Of a DNA stretch of 8,801 nucleotides, positions 1-5,413 are shown piece after piece. A program made the translations under genes and the position numbers. The notes under the pieces are model-generated. The model was not told the origin of the DNA. It made no database searches and saw only the letters and a list, made by a program, of their open reading frames with translations. Every line of letters starts with the position of its first letter. The first letter of the stretch is position 1. The stretch comes from an uncultured bacterium (lineage in GTDB: Bacteria; Patescibacteriota; Patescibacteriia; UBA1558; GWA2-36-10). The DNA is taken from contig CALDOH010000132.1 of the NCBI GenBank assembly GCA_937912185.1, forward strand, positions 1 to 8,801, in the 5' to 3' direction.

Positions 1-367
1 CAATAGCTGTTGTCAGATAAATCAAATTGCGAACAGCATCAGACCAGAAAATCAAACTATCCAAACCAAAAATAATCAAGGTGGTAGCAAAGATTGTAAA
101 TAACTTAAGCGTAAATATTTGATTGAACCACTTAATACCACCCGCTTGATCCTTGGCCACCTCACGGATAAGCACTGGCGTCAGACCAACATCCATCAAC
201 ACTGAAAACATAGTCGCAAAAGAAATAGCAAAAAAATACTGCCCCGTGCCCTCTACTCCTAGAGTTCTGGCCAAAATAGTAAAATAAATAAAAGAAAACA
301 GCTTTTGTATAACCAAGGCTACCATAAAAGAAGAGGTATTGGCTGTGATTCTTTTAGCTGTTACCAT
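1..367 (-). CDS. Polysaccharide flippase-like membrane protein (Wzx/RfbX/MurJ-like), N-terminal part
   Basis: Partial gene of 122 visible codons, starting at ATG 367-365 and running off the left edge. The translation (MVTAKRITANTSSF...) is strongly hydrophobic. Segments at about residues 12-33, 43-60 and 84-104 look like membrane helices. The patterns LGVEGTGQYFFA (36-47) and DVGLTPVLIREVAKD (59-73) resemble the first helices and loop of polysaccharide-biosynthesis flippases of the MATE/MVF superfamily, which move lipid-linked sugars across the inner membrane. Substrate cannot be told: O-antigen-like, S-layer glycan or lipid II are all possible, although the Wzx-like wording fits better than MurJ. 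The first Met is preferred over Met15 because a TATAAT box sits 6 bases before it, giving a leaderless or nearly leaderless message. The gene is separated from the ribosomal operon by a terminator, so it is a distinct transcription unit. Family is moderately sure; exact function is open. Confidence 0.8.
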   Translation of the reverse strand, partial: MVTAKRITANTSSFMVALVIQKLFSFIYFTILARTLGVEGTGQYFFAISFATMFSVLMDVGLTPVLIREVAKDQAGGIKWFNQIFTLKLFTIFATTLIIFGLDSLIFWSDAVRNLIYLTTAI

Positions 368-373
368 TGGCTA

Positions 374-382
374 ATTATAGCA
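374..382 (-). promoter_or_regulatory. Extended -10 promoter of the flippase-like gene
   Basis: Read on the minus strand the sequence is TGCTATAAT followed by TAGCCA and then ATG. TGnTATAAT is a perfect extended -10 element. A good TTGACA box at 16-18 bp upstream is not visible (the nearest resembling hexamer, TTTACA, is only 11 bp away), which is common for extended -10 promoters. With initiation about 7 bases after the box, the transcript would start at or within a base or two of the ATG. Confidence 0.6.
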
Positions 383-415
383 GATAGACTTGTAAAAATA
401 AAGGTCTTTTAGTAC

Positions 416-442
416 AAAAAAATCCCCAAAAATGGGGATTTT
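416..442 (-). terminator. Rho-independent terminator after rpsI
   Basis: On the minus strand AAAATCCCC, a 6-base loop ATTTTT, and GGGGATTTT form a 9-bp stem (left arm 442-434, right arm 427-419), followed by T residues through 416. It lies 14 bases past the rpsI stop codon and ends the infA-rpsI operon. The plus-strand reading also has a short T run, so it could act weakly in both directions, but no plus-strand gene approaches it. Confidence 0.9.
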
Positions 443-456
443 CTAATATAATATTT

Positions 457-867
457 TTAACGTTTGGACCATTGTGGAGCACGTCTAGCTTTGCGTAAAC
501 CTGGCTTCTTTCTTTCTTTGACTCGAGAATCTCTGGTAAGTAAACCTTCTTTTCTTAGAGTAGTTCTTAATTCTTCATTTTCTTTGAGTAATGCTTTGGC
601 AATACCATGAGCTACTGCATCAACCTGACCTTTAGGGCCACCTCCATGAATTTTGATTGAAATAGACACATTATCTCTGCCAACAAGCTGAAGTGGTCGA
701 ACTACACTTTCTTGCCACTGAAAATAAGGAAAATATTCTTTATAATCTTTTTCGTTGACGATTATTTTAATACCCTTACTAGCTTCTTTCAAAATTCTGA
801 TTCTGGCAATAGCACATTTTCTCTTACCAACAGCTGGGGTGTATTTGTTACTTTCTTTTACTGGCAT
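457..867 (-). CDS. rpsI: 30S ribosomal protein S9 (uS9)
   Basis: 136 residues, a normal length for S9. This small-subunit head protein reaches the decoding region with its C-terminal tail, which contacts the P-site tRNA anticodon stem. Visible family features are VGKRKCAIARIRI (13-25), the GGGPKGQ...AVAHGIAKAL block near residues 75-93, and the basic C-terminus LLTRDSRVKERKKPGLRKAR followed by APQWSKR. The terminal Ser-Lys-Arg is the universally conserved tail. It is the last gene of the operon, in its usual pairing with rplM, whose stop codon is one base upstream (TAA T ATG). Only a weak purine-rich AAAGAAG precedes the start, overlapping the last rplM codons, and no clear Shine-Dalgarno site is seen. 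The terminator follows directly. Confidence 0.97.
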   Translation of the reverse strand: MPVKESNKYTPAVGKRKCAIARIRILKEASKGIKIIVNEKDYKEYFPYFQWQESVVRPLQLVGRDNVSISIKIHGGGPKGQVDAVAHGIAKALLKENEELRTTLRKEGLLTRDSRVKERKKPGLRKARRAPQWSKR

Positions 868-868
868 A

Positions 869-1219
869 TTACTTCTTTATTCTCAATCTTTTAATCATGT
901 GAGCTCTCAATCTATTCTTAGGGAGCATATTATTTACCATACTACGAAATAATTTACCTGGATCTTCTTCCATCCTTTTGGCAAGACTCTTTGTCTTGAT
1001 ACCACTAGGATAACCACTAAAGTTATGGTACATTTTTTGTTCTAGCTTTTTGCCAGAAAATTTTAACTTGTCTATATTTGCCACTTCCACAATATCACCA
1101 GCATCAATATTTGGCTGATAACTAGCTTTGTGCTTGCCTTGAAGAAGTACAGCAATTTCGCTGGCTAATCGTCCGGCAATCTTACCGGTAGCATCCATTT
1201 GGTGTGTCTGTCTTTCCAT
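869..1219 (-). CDS. rplM: 50S ribosomal protein L13 (uL13), short form
   Basis: 116 residues. L13 is an early-assembly protein binding 23S rRNA. Family features are DATGKIAGRLASEIA (9-23), LLQGKHKASYQPNIDAGD (25-42), the SGYPSGIK block (68-75) and MVNNMLPKNRL (94-104). The common bacterial form is about 140-145 residues and continues after the LPKN helix with a Gly/His-containing tail; here the protein stops at RLRIKK just after that helix. The rpsI start codon lies one base beyond the stop, so there is no room for a frameshifted tail. The shortening therefore looks genuine rather than a sequencing error, and I infer lineage-specific trimming. The 16-base gap to rplQ has no Shine-Dalgarno motif; the start context is GATATG. 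Confidence 0.95.
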   Translation of the reverse strand: MERQTHQMDATGKIAGRLASEIAVLLQGKHKASYQPNIDAGDIVEVANIDKLKFSGKKLEQKMYHNFSGYPSGIKTKSLAKRMEEDPGKLFRSMVNNMLPKNRLRAHMIKRLRIKK

Positions 1220-1235
1220 ATCTATAATATCTAAT

Positions 1236-1589
1236 TTATACTAATTCAATTTGAGCCATCTTAGCACCATCTCCCTGACGATTGCCAGAAATCTTGATGA
1301 TGCGAGTATAACCACCTTTTCTTTCTTTGTACTTTGGTCCTATAACATCCAATAATTTCTGCACGGCTTTTTTATCATGAAGAACTTTGCCTAATAGTTG
1401 TTTATTGTGAACTGACTTTACCTTTGATCGGGTAATCAATTTTTCAATCAAGGGTCGAACAATCTTAGCCTTGGCTTCAGTAGTAACAATTTTTTCGTAT
1501 AATACCAAAGAAGTAGCCATATTTTGTAGCATAGCTTGACGAGGTGCTTTGGTTCGGCCCAATGTTTTGGTAATATTTCTGTGTCTCAT
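1236..1589 (-). CDS. rplQ: 50S ribosomal protein L17 (bL17)
   Basis: 117 residues, normal length. L17 lies near the peptide exit tunnel of the large subunit. The sequence opens with MRHRNITKTLGRTKAPRQAML, where MRHR and LGR are hallmarks. It continues with SLVLYEKIVTTEAKAK (27-42) and VRPLIEKLITRSK (44-56), and closes with ERKGGYTRIIKI and the GDGAKMAQIEL ending. All blocks typical of the family are present and unbroken. It follows rpoA by 25 bases, the standard alpha-operon order. The gap has no Shine-Dalgarno motif and the start context is CATATG. Confidence 0.97.
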   Translation of the reverse strand: MRHRNITKTLGRTKAPRQAMLQNMATSLVLYEKIVTTEAKAKIVRPLIEKLITRSKVKSVHNKQLLGKVLHDKKAVQKLLDVIGPKYKERKGGYTRIIKISGNRQGDGAKMAQIELV

Positions 1590-1614
1590 ATGTTTATATC
1601 GAGTTTACAATATA

Positions 1615-2382
1615 TTATTTTTCTTCTTCCTCTTTCTCTTCTTTTTCTTCTTTCTTAGTAGCTTTTTTCTTAGTAGCTTTTTTCTCTTCTTTTTCTTCTT
1701 TACCAATCAATAAAGCAAAATGATCTTCGAGGATAAAAGCAGCTTGAGAAATAGCTTCTTGAGCATCAATACTACCATCAGTCAACATTTCCATAGTCAA
1801 TTTCTCATAATTGGTCATTTCACCAACACGAACGTGTTCGATATCAAAACCGACGTTGAGAACTGGTGAAAAACTAGCATCAATAGCAACGGTACCAATT
1901 TCTAATTTTTCTTTTTCTGGACGCTGTTCAACTGTAACATATCCTCTACCCTGTTCAACTGTAAGTTCCATGTTAAATTTAGCAGTTTTTTCAGTCATAG
2001 TAGCAATCAACAAATCTGTGTTGATAATTTCTACATCTGAATTTTTACTAATGTCAGCTGCAGTCACGGTTTTTTCACCCTTAGATTCTATGGTCAATTT
2101 TATTGGTTCCTGAGAATGTGATTTCAATCTAAGTTGCTTTAAATTAAGCATTATTTCTACCAGATCTTCTTTGACTCCATCAACAGAATCAAATTCATGT
2201 TGAGCACCTTCCAATTTGAAAGATGTCACAGCGGCTCCTGGTAAAGATGATAAAAGCACTCTACGTAGAGCGTTACCAATTGTTACACCATATCCTGGAT
2301 AAAAAGGCTCAAATACCAATTGGTATTTATGGTCTTTTAAATCCTTGATAGATATTTTGTCTGGTAGTGTAATTTGATCCAT
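1615..2382 (-). CDS. rpoA: RNA polymerase subunit alpha lacking the C-terminal domain
   Basis: 255 residues against about 310-330 in most bacteria. The N-terminal dimerization/assembly domain is complete: FEPFYPGYGVTIGNALRRVL (24-43, including the Arg pair used in contacts with beta), GVKEDLVEIMLNLK (69-82), EQGRGYV (143-149), IDASFSPVLNVGF (167-179), and RVGEMTNYEKL...AQEAISQAAFIL (185-218). After about residue 226 the linker and the helix-hairpin-helix CTD, which bind UP elements and many activators, are absent. They are replaced by a 29-residue Lys/Glu-rich tail (227-255) containing two KKATK units. The stop is followed after 25 bases by rplQ, leaving no space for a displaced CTD. The subunit should still nucleate core polymerase assembly. 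The start at 2382 gives MDQITLPDKI, as expected before the first beta strand. No Shine-Dalgarno site is present; start context is ACTATG. Confidence 0.96.
   Translation of the reverse strand: MDQITLPDKISIKDLKDHKYQLVFEPFYPGYGVTIGNALRRVLLSSLPGAAVTSFKLEGAQHEFDSVDGVKEDLVEIMLNLKQLRLKSHSQEPIKLTIESKGEKTVTAADISKNSDVEIINTDLLIATMTEKTAKFNMELTVEQGRGYVTVEQRPEKEKLEIGTVAIDASFSPVLNVGFDIEHVRVGEMTNYEKLTMEMLTDGSIDAQEAISQAAFILEDHFALLIGKEEKEEKKATKKKATKKEEKEEKEEEEK
1636..1701 (-). repeat. Low-complexity direct repeats in the rpoA tail
   Basis: A perfect 15-bp tandem pair on the plus strand (cttagtagctttttt at 1654-1668 and 1669-1683) encodes the duplicated KKATK. It is flanked on both sides by an identical 18-base pyrimidine-rich stretch (1636-1653 and 1684-1701) that encodes Lys/Glu. 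This pattern favours slippage, so tail length may vary between strains. Confidence 0.85.
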
Positions 2383-2411
2383 AGTTTTTTTGGTAAATTT
2401 TTTATTTTATA

Positions 2412-3029
2412 TTATCGAGAATAGAACTCAATAATCAAATGGACATCGATTTCTCTTGGTAATTCTTCTTTGTTTGGCAAAGAATTTACAGTAATAGCTA
2501 ACTCCTTTTTGTCTAAAGATAACCAACCAACTGATTCAACCTTATCGATATTTTCTTTAACTTGTTTCCAATAACCCTTATCAGCTTTATTTTCCTTTAC
2601 CTTGATAATTTGTCCAGGCTTTACTATGTATGAAGGAATGTCTGTCTTTGTACCATCGACCATAAAATGGCCATGAGTAACCAATTGACGAGCCATTCGT
2701 CTTGTTTCAGCCAAACCAGATCTAAAAACGATATTATCTAATCTAGATTCTAGTAAAGTAAGTAAGTTTTGGCCCAAATCGCCAGTCACCTTCTCTGCTT
2801 TTTGGAAAGTCAAATAAAATTGTTTTTCCAGCAAGCCATAAATGGCTTTGGCTTTTTGCTTTTCTAAAAGCTGTTTGCCATATTCAGATGTTTTAGCAAA
2901 GGTCTTTTTCTGACCATGCATACCAACCGGATAAGTGCGCCCACGATCAAGTGGAGACTTTTTAGTCTGAGCAACATTGATACCAAATCTACGAGTGGCT
3001 TTATGTTTTGGTGCTAAATTTCTTCCCAT
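2412..3029 (-). CDS. rpsD: 30S ribosomal protein S4 (uS4), zinc-free form
   Basis: 205 residues, normal length. S4 is a primary 16S rRNA binder that starts small-subunit assembly, lines the mRNA entry site and in many bacteria represses its own operon. The S4 RNA-binding domain spans about residues 94-157, with ESRLDNIVFRSGLAETRRMA (94-113) and VTHGHFMVDG (117-126). The C-terminus EIDVHLIIEFYSR is typical. The protein contains no cysteine, so it is the type without the N-terminal zinc site. It sits between rpsK (14-base gap) and rpoA (29-base gap), the usual alpha-operon position. No Shine-Dalgarno sequence is visible; the start context is GATATG. Confidence 0.97.
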   Translation of the reverse strand: MGRNLAPKHKATRRFGINVAQTKKSPLDRGRTYPVGMHGQKKTFAKTSEYGKQLLEKQKAKAIYGLLEKQFYLTFQKAEKVTGDLGQNLLTLLESRLDNIVFRSGLAETRRMARQLVTHGHFMVDGTKTDIPSYIVKPGQIIKVKENKADKGYWKQVKENIDKVESVGWLSLDKKELAITVNSLPNKEELPREIDVHLIIEFYSR

Positions 3030-3043
3030 ATCTTATATAAATA

Positions 3044-3427
3044 TTAAACTCTTCTTGGTTTCTTTGATCGACAACCATTATGAGGAATAGGAGTAACATC
3101 TTTGATGGAAGTTACTGCAATTCCATTGCCATGAAGGGCACGAATAGCTGCTTCTCGACCAGCGCCAACTCCCTTAACGTAGACTTCAACTTCAGTTAAA
3201 CCGAAATCTTTTACCTTTTCTGATACATTTCTGATAATAATACCAGCCGCATAAGGAGTAGCTTTCTTGGGACCTTTAAAACCATTGATACCAGCAGATG
3301 ACCAGGCTAAAACATTTCCCTGAGGATCAGTAATAGTAACAATAGTATTATTATAAGTAGCCTGGATGTGAGCCTGGCCCTTTTTTACAACTTTTTTTAC
3401 TTTCTTTTTAGATTTTACTTTTTTCAT
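3044..3427 (-). CDS. rpsK: 30S ribosomal protein S11 (uS11)
   Basis: 127 residues, normal length. S11 is a platform protein near the E site that contacts 16S rRNA and bS21 in ribosomes that have it. After a Lys-rich leader the conserved blocks follow in order: [16 protein letters not shown] (19-34), AWSSAG (41-46), [10 protein letters not shown] (52-61), and [17 protein letters not shown] (82-98). The invariant ending is [11 protein letters not shown] with KKPRRV at the C-terminus. It lies 19 bases after rpsM. No Shine-Dalgarno motif; the start context is AATATG. Confidence 0.98.
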   Translation of the reverse strand: MKKVKSKKKVKKVVKKGQAHIQATYNNTIVTITDPQGNVLAWSSAGINGFKGPKKATPYAAGIIIRNVSEKVKDFGLTEVEVYVKGVGAGREAAIRALHGNGIAVTSIKDVTPIPHNGCRSKKPRRV

Positions 3428-3446
3428 ATTTTACGAATATTTCAAA

Positions 3447-3839
3447 TTATGTCTTTTGCGCACCAGCGGTACTCTTGCCAGAACCCATAGTCAGACGTTT
3501 GTTTCCACGAACAGTTCTAGAATTTGTCTTAGTCCTTTGTCCACCAGATGGCAAACCTTTGACATGTCTACTACCACGGTATGATCTGATTTCTTTGAGT
3601 CTCTTAATATTAGCGGCCTTATCTCTCTTAAGCTCACCTTCAACTCTTAAATCTTTTTCAATTTTCTTTCTTAAGTTATTCAAATCCTCTTCTGACAAAT
3701 CTTTTACTCGAGTATTAATATCAATCTTCAACTCTTTCAAAATCTTTTTGGACATAGTTACACCAATACCATAAATATAGGTAAGGGCTACCTCTGCTCT
3801 TTTGTCGTTAGGAATGTTTACACCTGAAATTCTTGCCAT
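3447..3839 (-). CDS. rpsM: 30S ribosomal protein S13 (uS13)
   Basis: 130 residues, slightly longer than the usual 115-125. S13 sits in the head of the small subunit, forms bridges to the large subunit and touches P-site tRNA with its tail. Visible features are ARISGVNIPNDKRAEVALTY (2-21) running into IYGIG, the RVKDLSEEDL block (44-53), NIKRLKEIRSYRGSRHVKGL (77-96) and GQRTKTNSRTVRG (100-112). The C-terminus carries an extra Gly/Ser/Lys stretch (GSGKSTAGAQKT) beyond the normal basic tail. It resembles a Walker A motif only by chance, since no nucleotide-binding fold surrounds it. The gene follows rpmJ by 10 bases (GTAAAAAAAT) with no Shine-Dalgarno site. Confidence 0.97.
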   Translation of the reverse strand: MARISGVNIPNDKRAEVALTYIYGIGVTMSKKILKELKIDINTRVKDLSEEDLNNLRKKIEKDLRVEGELKRDKAANIKRLKEIRSYRGSRHVKGLPSGGQRTKTNSRTVRGNKRLTMGSGKSTAGAQKT

Positions 3840-3849
3840 ATTTTTTTAC

Positions 3850-3963
3850 TTAACCTTGTCGTTGTTTATGTTTAGGATTTTTACAAATACAAATTACCCG
3901 ATTCTTGCGTCGGATAATCTTACAATCTTTGCACATTTTTTTAACTGATGCTCTAACTTTCAT
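3850..3963 (-). CDS. rpmJ: 50S ribosomal protein L36 (bL36), zinc-ribbon form
   Basis: A 37-residue protein beginning [15 protein letters not shown] and ending NPKHKQRQG, the standard L36 sequence pattern. The four expected zinc ligands are present: Cys11, Cys14, Cys27 and His32. There is one additional cysteine, Cys25, in the ICIC stretch, which is not a usual ligand. L36 stabilises 23S rRNA near the peptidyl-transferase region. The start codon lies one base after the infA stop (TAA T ATG). The infA codons for Arg-Lys create AGGA six bases before the ATG, the only convincing Shine-Dalgarno-like spacing in the window, though it may be coincidental coding sequence. Confidence 0.97.
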   Translation of the reverse strand: MKVRASVKKMCKDCKIIRRKNRVICICKNPKHKQRQG

Positions 3964-3964
3964 A

Positions 3965-4201
3965 TTATTTCCTGTATGTTATACGGCCTTTGGTCATATC
4001 GTAAGGACTCATTTCAATCGTTACTTTATCCCCAGGCAAAATTCTAATCTTATACATTCTCATCTTGCCTGATAAATGAGCAAGAATCTCATGCCCATTT
4101 TCTAAAACAACCTTAAAGCTTGCATTTGGTAATAGGTCTATCACTTGACCATCCATTTCTAGAAAGCCCTTTTTATTTACCTTTGACTCGTTTTCACTCA
4201 T
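3965..4201 (-). CDS. infA: Translation initiation factor IF-1
   Basis: 78 residues, a few longer than the usual 71-73 because of a polar N-terminal extension ([12 protein letters not shown]). IF-1 is an OB-fold protein that occupies the A site of the 30S subunit and helps IF-2 and IF-3 select initiator tRNA. Conserved segments are [20 protein letters not shown] (15-34), [13 protein letters not shown] (36-48), and the closing run [20 protein letters not shown] (53-72) then GRITYRK. It is the first gene of the ribosomal operon, preceded by a leader of about 100 bases and tandem promoters, and overlaps no other gene. No Shine-Dalgarno motif is present before the start (ATTAGCAAAATG), so expression may depend on an unstructured AU-rich leader. 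Confidence 0.97.
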   Translation of the reverse strand: MSENESKVNKKGFLEMDGQVIDLLPNASFKVVLENGHEILAHLSGKMRMYKIRILPGDKVTIEMSPYDMTKGRITYRK

Positions 4202-4210
4202 TTTGCTAAT

Positions 4211-4257
4211 AAAAAAAGAAATTCACTATATAGATTCAAGGACTATATAAGAATTTT
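4211..4257 (-). promoter_or_regulatory. AT-rich leader stem-loop with T run upstream of infA
   Basis: On the minus strand AAATTC (4256-4251), a single T, and TATAGAG-like arm TATATAG (4249-4243) face CTATATA (4233-4227), GT and GAATTT (4224-4219), with loop TCCTTGAAT. This gives 6 + 7 bp around a small internal loop. C and seven T residues follow (4218-4211), then the infA ATG 9 bases later. The layout is that of a weak intrinsic terminator or attenuator, or a site for translational feedback; few G-C pairs make it marginal. The function is inferred only. Confidence 0.4.
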
Positions 4258-4310
4258 CCTTAAAAAATGCGAAAAATACTTAAACCTATATGATTTATTA
4301 ACGCCCCTAT

Positions 4311-4338
4311 ATTATACAGATTTTTTTTCATTTGTCAA
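4311..4338 (-). promoter_or_regulatory. Consensus sigma70-type promoter for the infA-rpsI operon (P1)
   Basis: Minus-strand TTGACA (4338-4333), a 16-bp spacer rich in A, and TATAAT (4316-4311): both boxes match the sigma70 consensus perfectly. Initiation is expected near 4304, giving a leader of roughly 100 bases before infA. The strength fits a ribosomal-protein operon. Confidence 0.85.
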
Positions 4339-4340
4339 TA

Positions 4341-4369
4341 ATTATAAGGCAGATTGTGGAAAAAGTCTA
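4341..4369 (-). promoter_or_regulatory. Possible second, upstream promoter (P2) for the infA operon
   Basis: Minus-strand TAGACT (4369-4364), a 17-bp spacer, and TATAAT (4346-4341). The -10 is perfect and the -35 matches 4 of 6. It starts two bases beyond the murB stop codon and lies immediately upstream of P1, so the two would act in tandem. In this AT-rich gap a chance TATAAT is possible. Confidence 0.5.
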
Positions 4370-4371
4370 TT

Positions 4372-5295
4372 CTAAACCACTATTTGTACCTCTTCCTGCA
4401 GCTGAATGCCATATTTATCACGTATTTGCTGCTTTATAAAGCTAATCAACATTATCACTTGTTCAGCCGTTGCCTGCCCCTTATTGATAATATAATTAGC
4501 ATGAATTTCAGATACTTGAGCATCGCCAATAGTGTACCCCTTAAGTCCAGCCCTATCTATCAAATACGCGGCTGGAATTTTTTTGAACTGTAAAAAATTA
4601 TCTACTTCCACATGTTTATTTTTCAAAACTTCCAAATCATCTACTTCTTCAAACCTGATATTCTTAAAAATACAACCAGCCGATGGTTGGTTTGGCTGAG
4701 CCTCCTGTCTCTTGTCCAAACGTTCTTTGATTAAAGCACGAGATTTCTCTGTGTTGCCGTGCTCCAACTCTAGTTCAGCTTGTACAATGATCCAGTTATT
4801 TTCTTTAAAAATACTATGACGATAGGCAAAACCAGATTGATGGCCATACATTTCCCTAATTTCATTGCTCTCATCTAAATATTTTATCTTTTTTACCACG
4901 TCAGCCATACCTAAACCAAAGGTACCAGCGTTACCACGAATAGCTCCACCAACAGTCCCTGGTATGCCTGCGGCAAATTCCAAACCAGTTAAACTATGTT
5001 CTAGACTTGTATTTAACAAATAAGCTAGCTTGACTCCTGGACCTACTATCACCTTGGTATCAATAAATTCTAATTTATCTAGTTTCAATTTTATCACCAA
5101 GCCTTTATAGCCATCATCAGATATAAGTAAATTACTACCACCACCTAAAACCAAATACTGCTGCTTATTTTCTTTGGCCCAAAGTAAAGCTTCTTGAAGC
5201 TCCTCGGCACTAGTGGCTTCAACAAAATATTCAGCTGGTCCGCCGATCTTAAAGGTGGTGTGTTCTTTTAGTGGAATGTTTTTTTGTAAATTCAT
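4372..5295 (-). CDS. murB: UDP-N-acetylenolpyruvoylglucosamine reductase
   Basis: 307 residues, normal for the type II (short, no extra C-terminal domain loop) MurB. This cytoplasmic FAD enzyme uses NADPH to reduce UDP-GlcNAc-enolpyruvate to UDP-MurNAc, the second committed step of peptidoglycan synthesis. FAD-binding features are HTTFKIGGPAEYF (12-24), LGGGSNLLISDDG (50-62) and GIPGTVGGAIRGNAG (110-124). Arg159 in YRHSIF fits the catalytic arginine. The proton-donor serine of the GS(x)FKN motif is replaced by Cys208 (PSAGCIFKN). HANYIINKGQAT (265-276) and the glutamate in the closing EEV (301-303) complete the site. It lies 213 bases after the S51-like gene, and its start codon abuts one arm of an inverted repeat (5299-5310). 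No Shine-Dalgarno site (AACCGGATG). The stop is TAG. Confidence 0.96.
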   Translation of the reverse strand: MNLQKNIPLKEHTTFKIGGPAEYFVEATSAEELQEALLWAKENKQQYLVLGGGSNLLISDDGYKGLVIKLKLDKLEFIDTKVIVGPGVKLAYLLNTSLEHSLTGLEFAAGIPGTVGGAIRGNAGTFGLGMADVVKKIKYLDESNEIREMYGHQSGFAYRHSIFKENNWIIVQAELELEHGNTEKSRALIKERLDKRQEAQPNQPSAGCIFKNIRFEEVDDLEVLKNKHVEVDNFLQFKKIPAAYLIDRAGLKGYTIGDAQVSEIHANYIINKGQATAEQVIMLISFIKQQIRDKYGIQLQEEVQIVV

Positions 5296-5390
5296 CCGGT
5301 TAGAAATTTATATTGTTAATTTTAGTGAAAATAATTTGTATAAATGCTTTATTTCTCCGTCCTGTAATCCCGTAAATTTCTAACGGGATT
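5296..5390. repeat. Palindromic element upstream of murB
   Basis: A hairpin with perfect 8-bp arms (aatcccgt 5366-5373, acgggatt 5383-5390) carries in its loop and right arm the word taaatttctaac (5373-5384). The exact reverse complement, gttagaaattta, occurs at 5299-5310, touching the murB start codon. The two copies form 12-bp perfect inverted ends of a roughly 95-bp unit. The CCCGTTAGAAAT-type palindrome resembles a repeat I remember as frequent in Parcubacteria assemblies, but that is memory, not a search. Nothing else coding is seen in this stretch. Confidence 0.6.
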
Positions 5391-5413
5391 CATATTTATA
5401 TTTATTTTAAATT

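Noticed and set aside
3459..3480. Walker A-like GSGKST at the C-terminus of S13
   Set aside because: It is in the basic, disordered tail of a ribosomal protein with no strand-loop-helix context or Walker B motif, so this is chance similarity.
5366..5390. Intrinsic terminator between the S51-like gene and murB
   Set aside because: The 8-bp stem is not followed by a T run on the minus strand (ACAGGACGG follows), so termination is not supported.
5349..5393. 14-codon open reading frame upstream of murB on the minus strand
   Set aside because: It is created by the palindromic repeat, has no ribosome-binding site, and similar repeats can produce such peptides anywhere; not listed as a gene.
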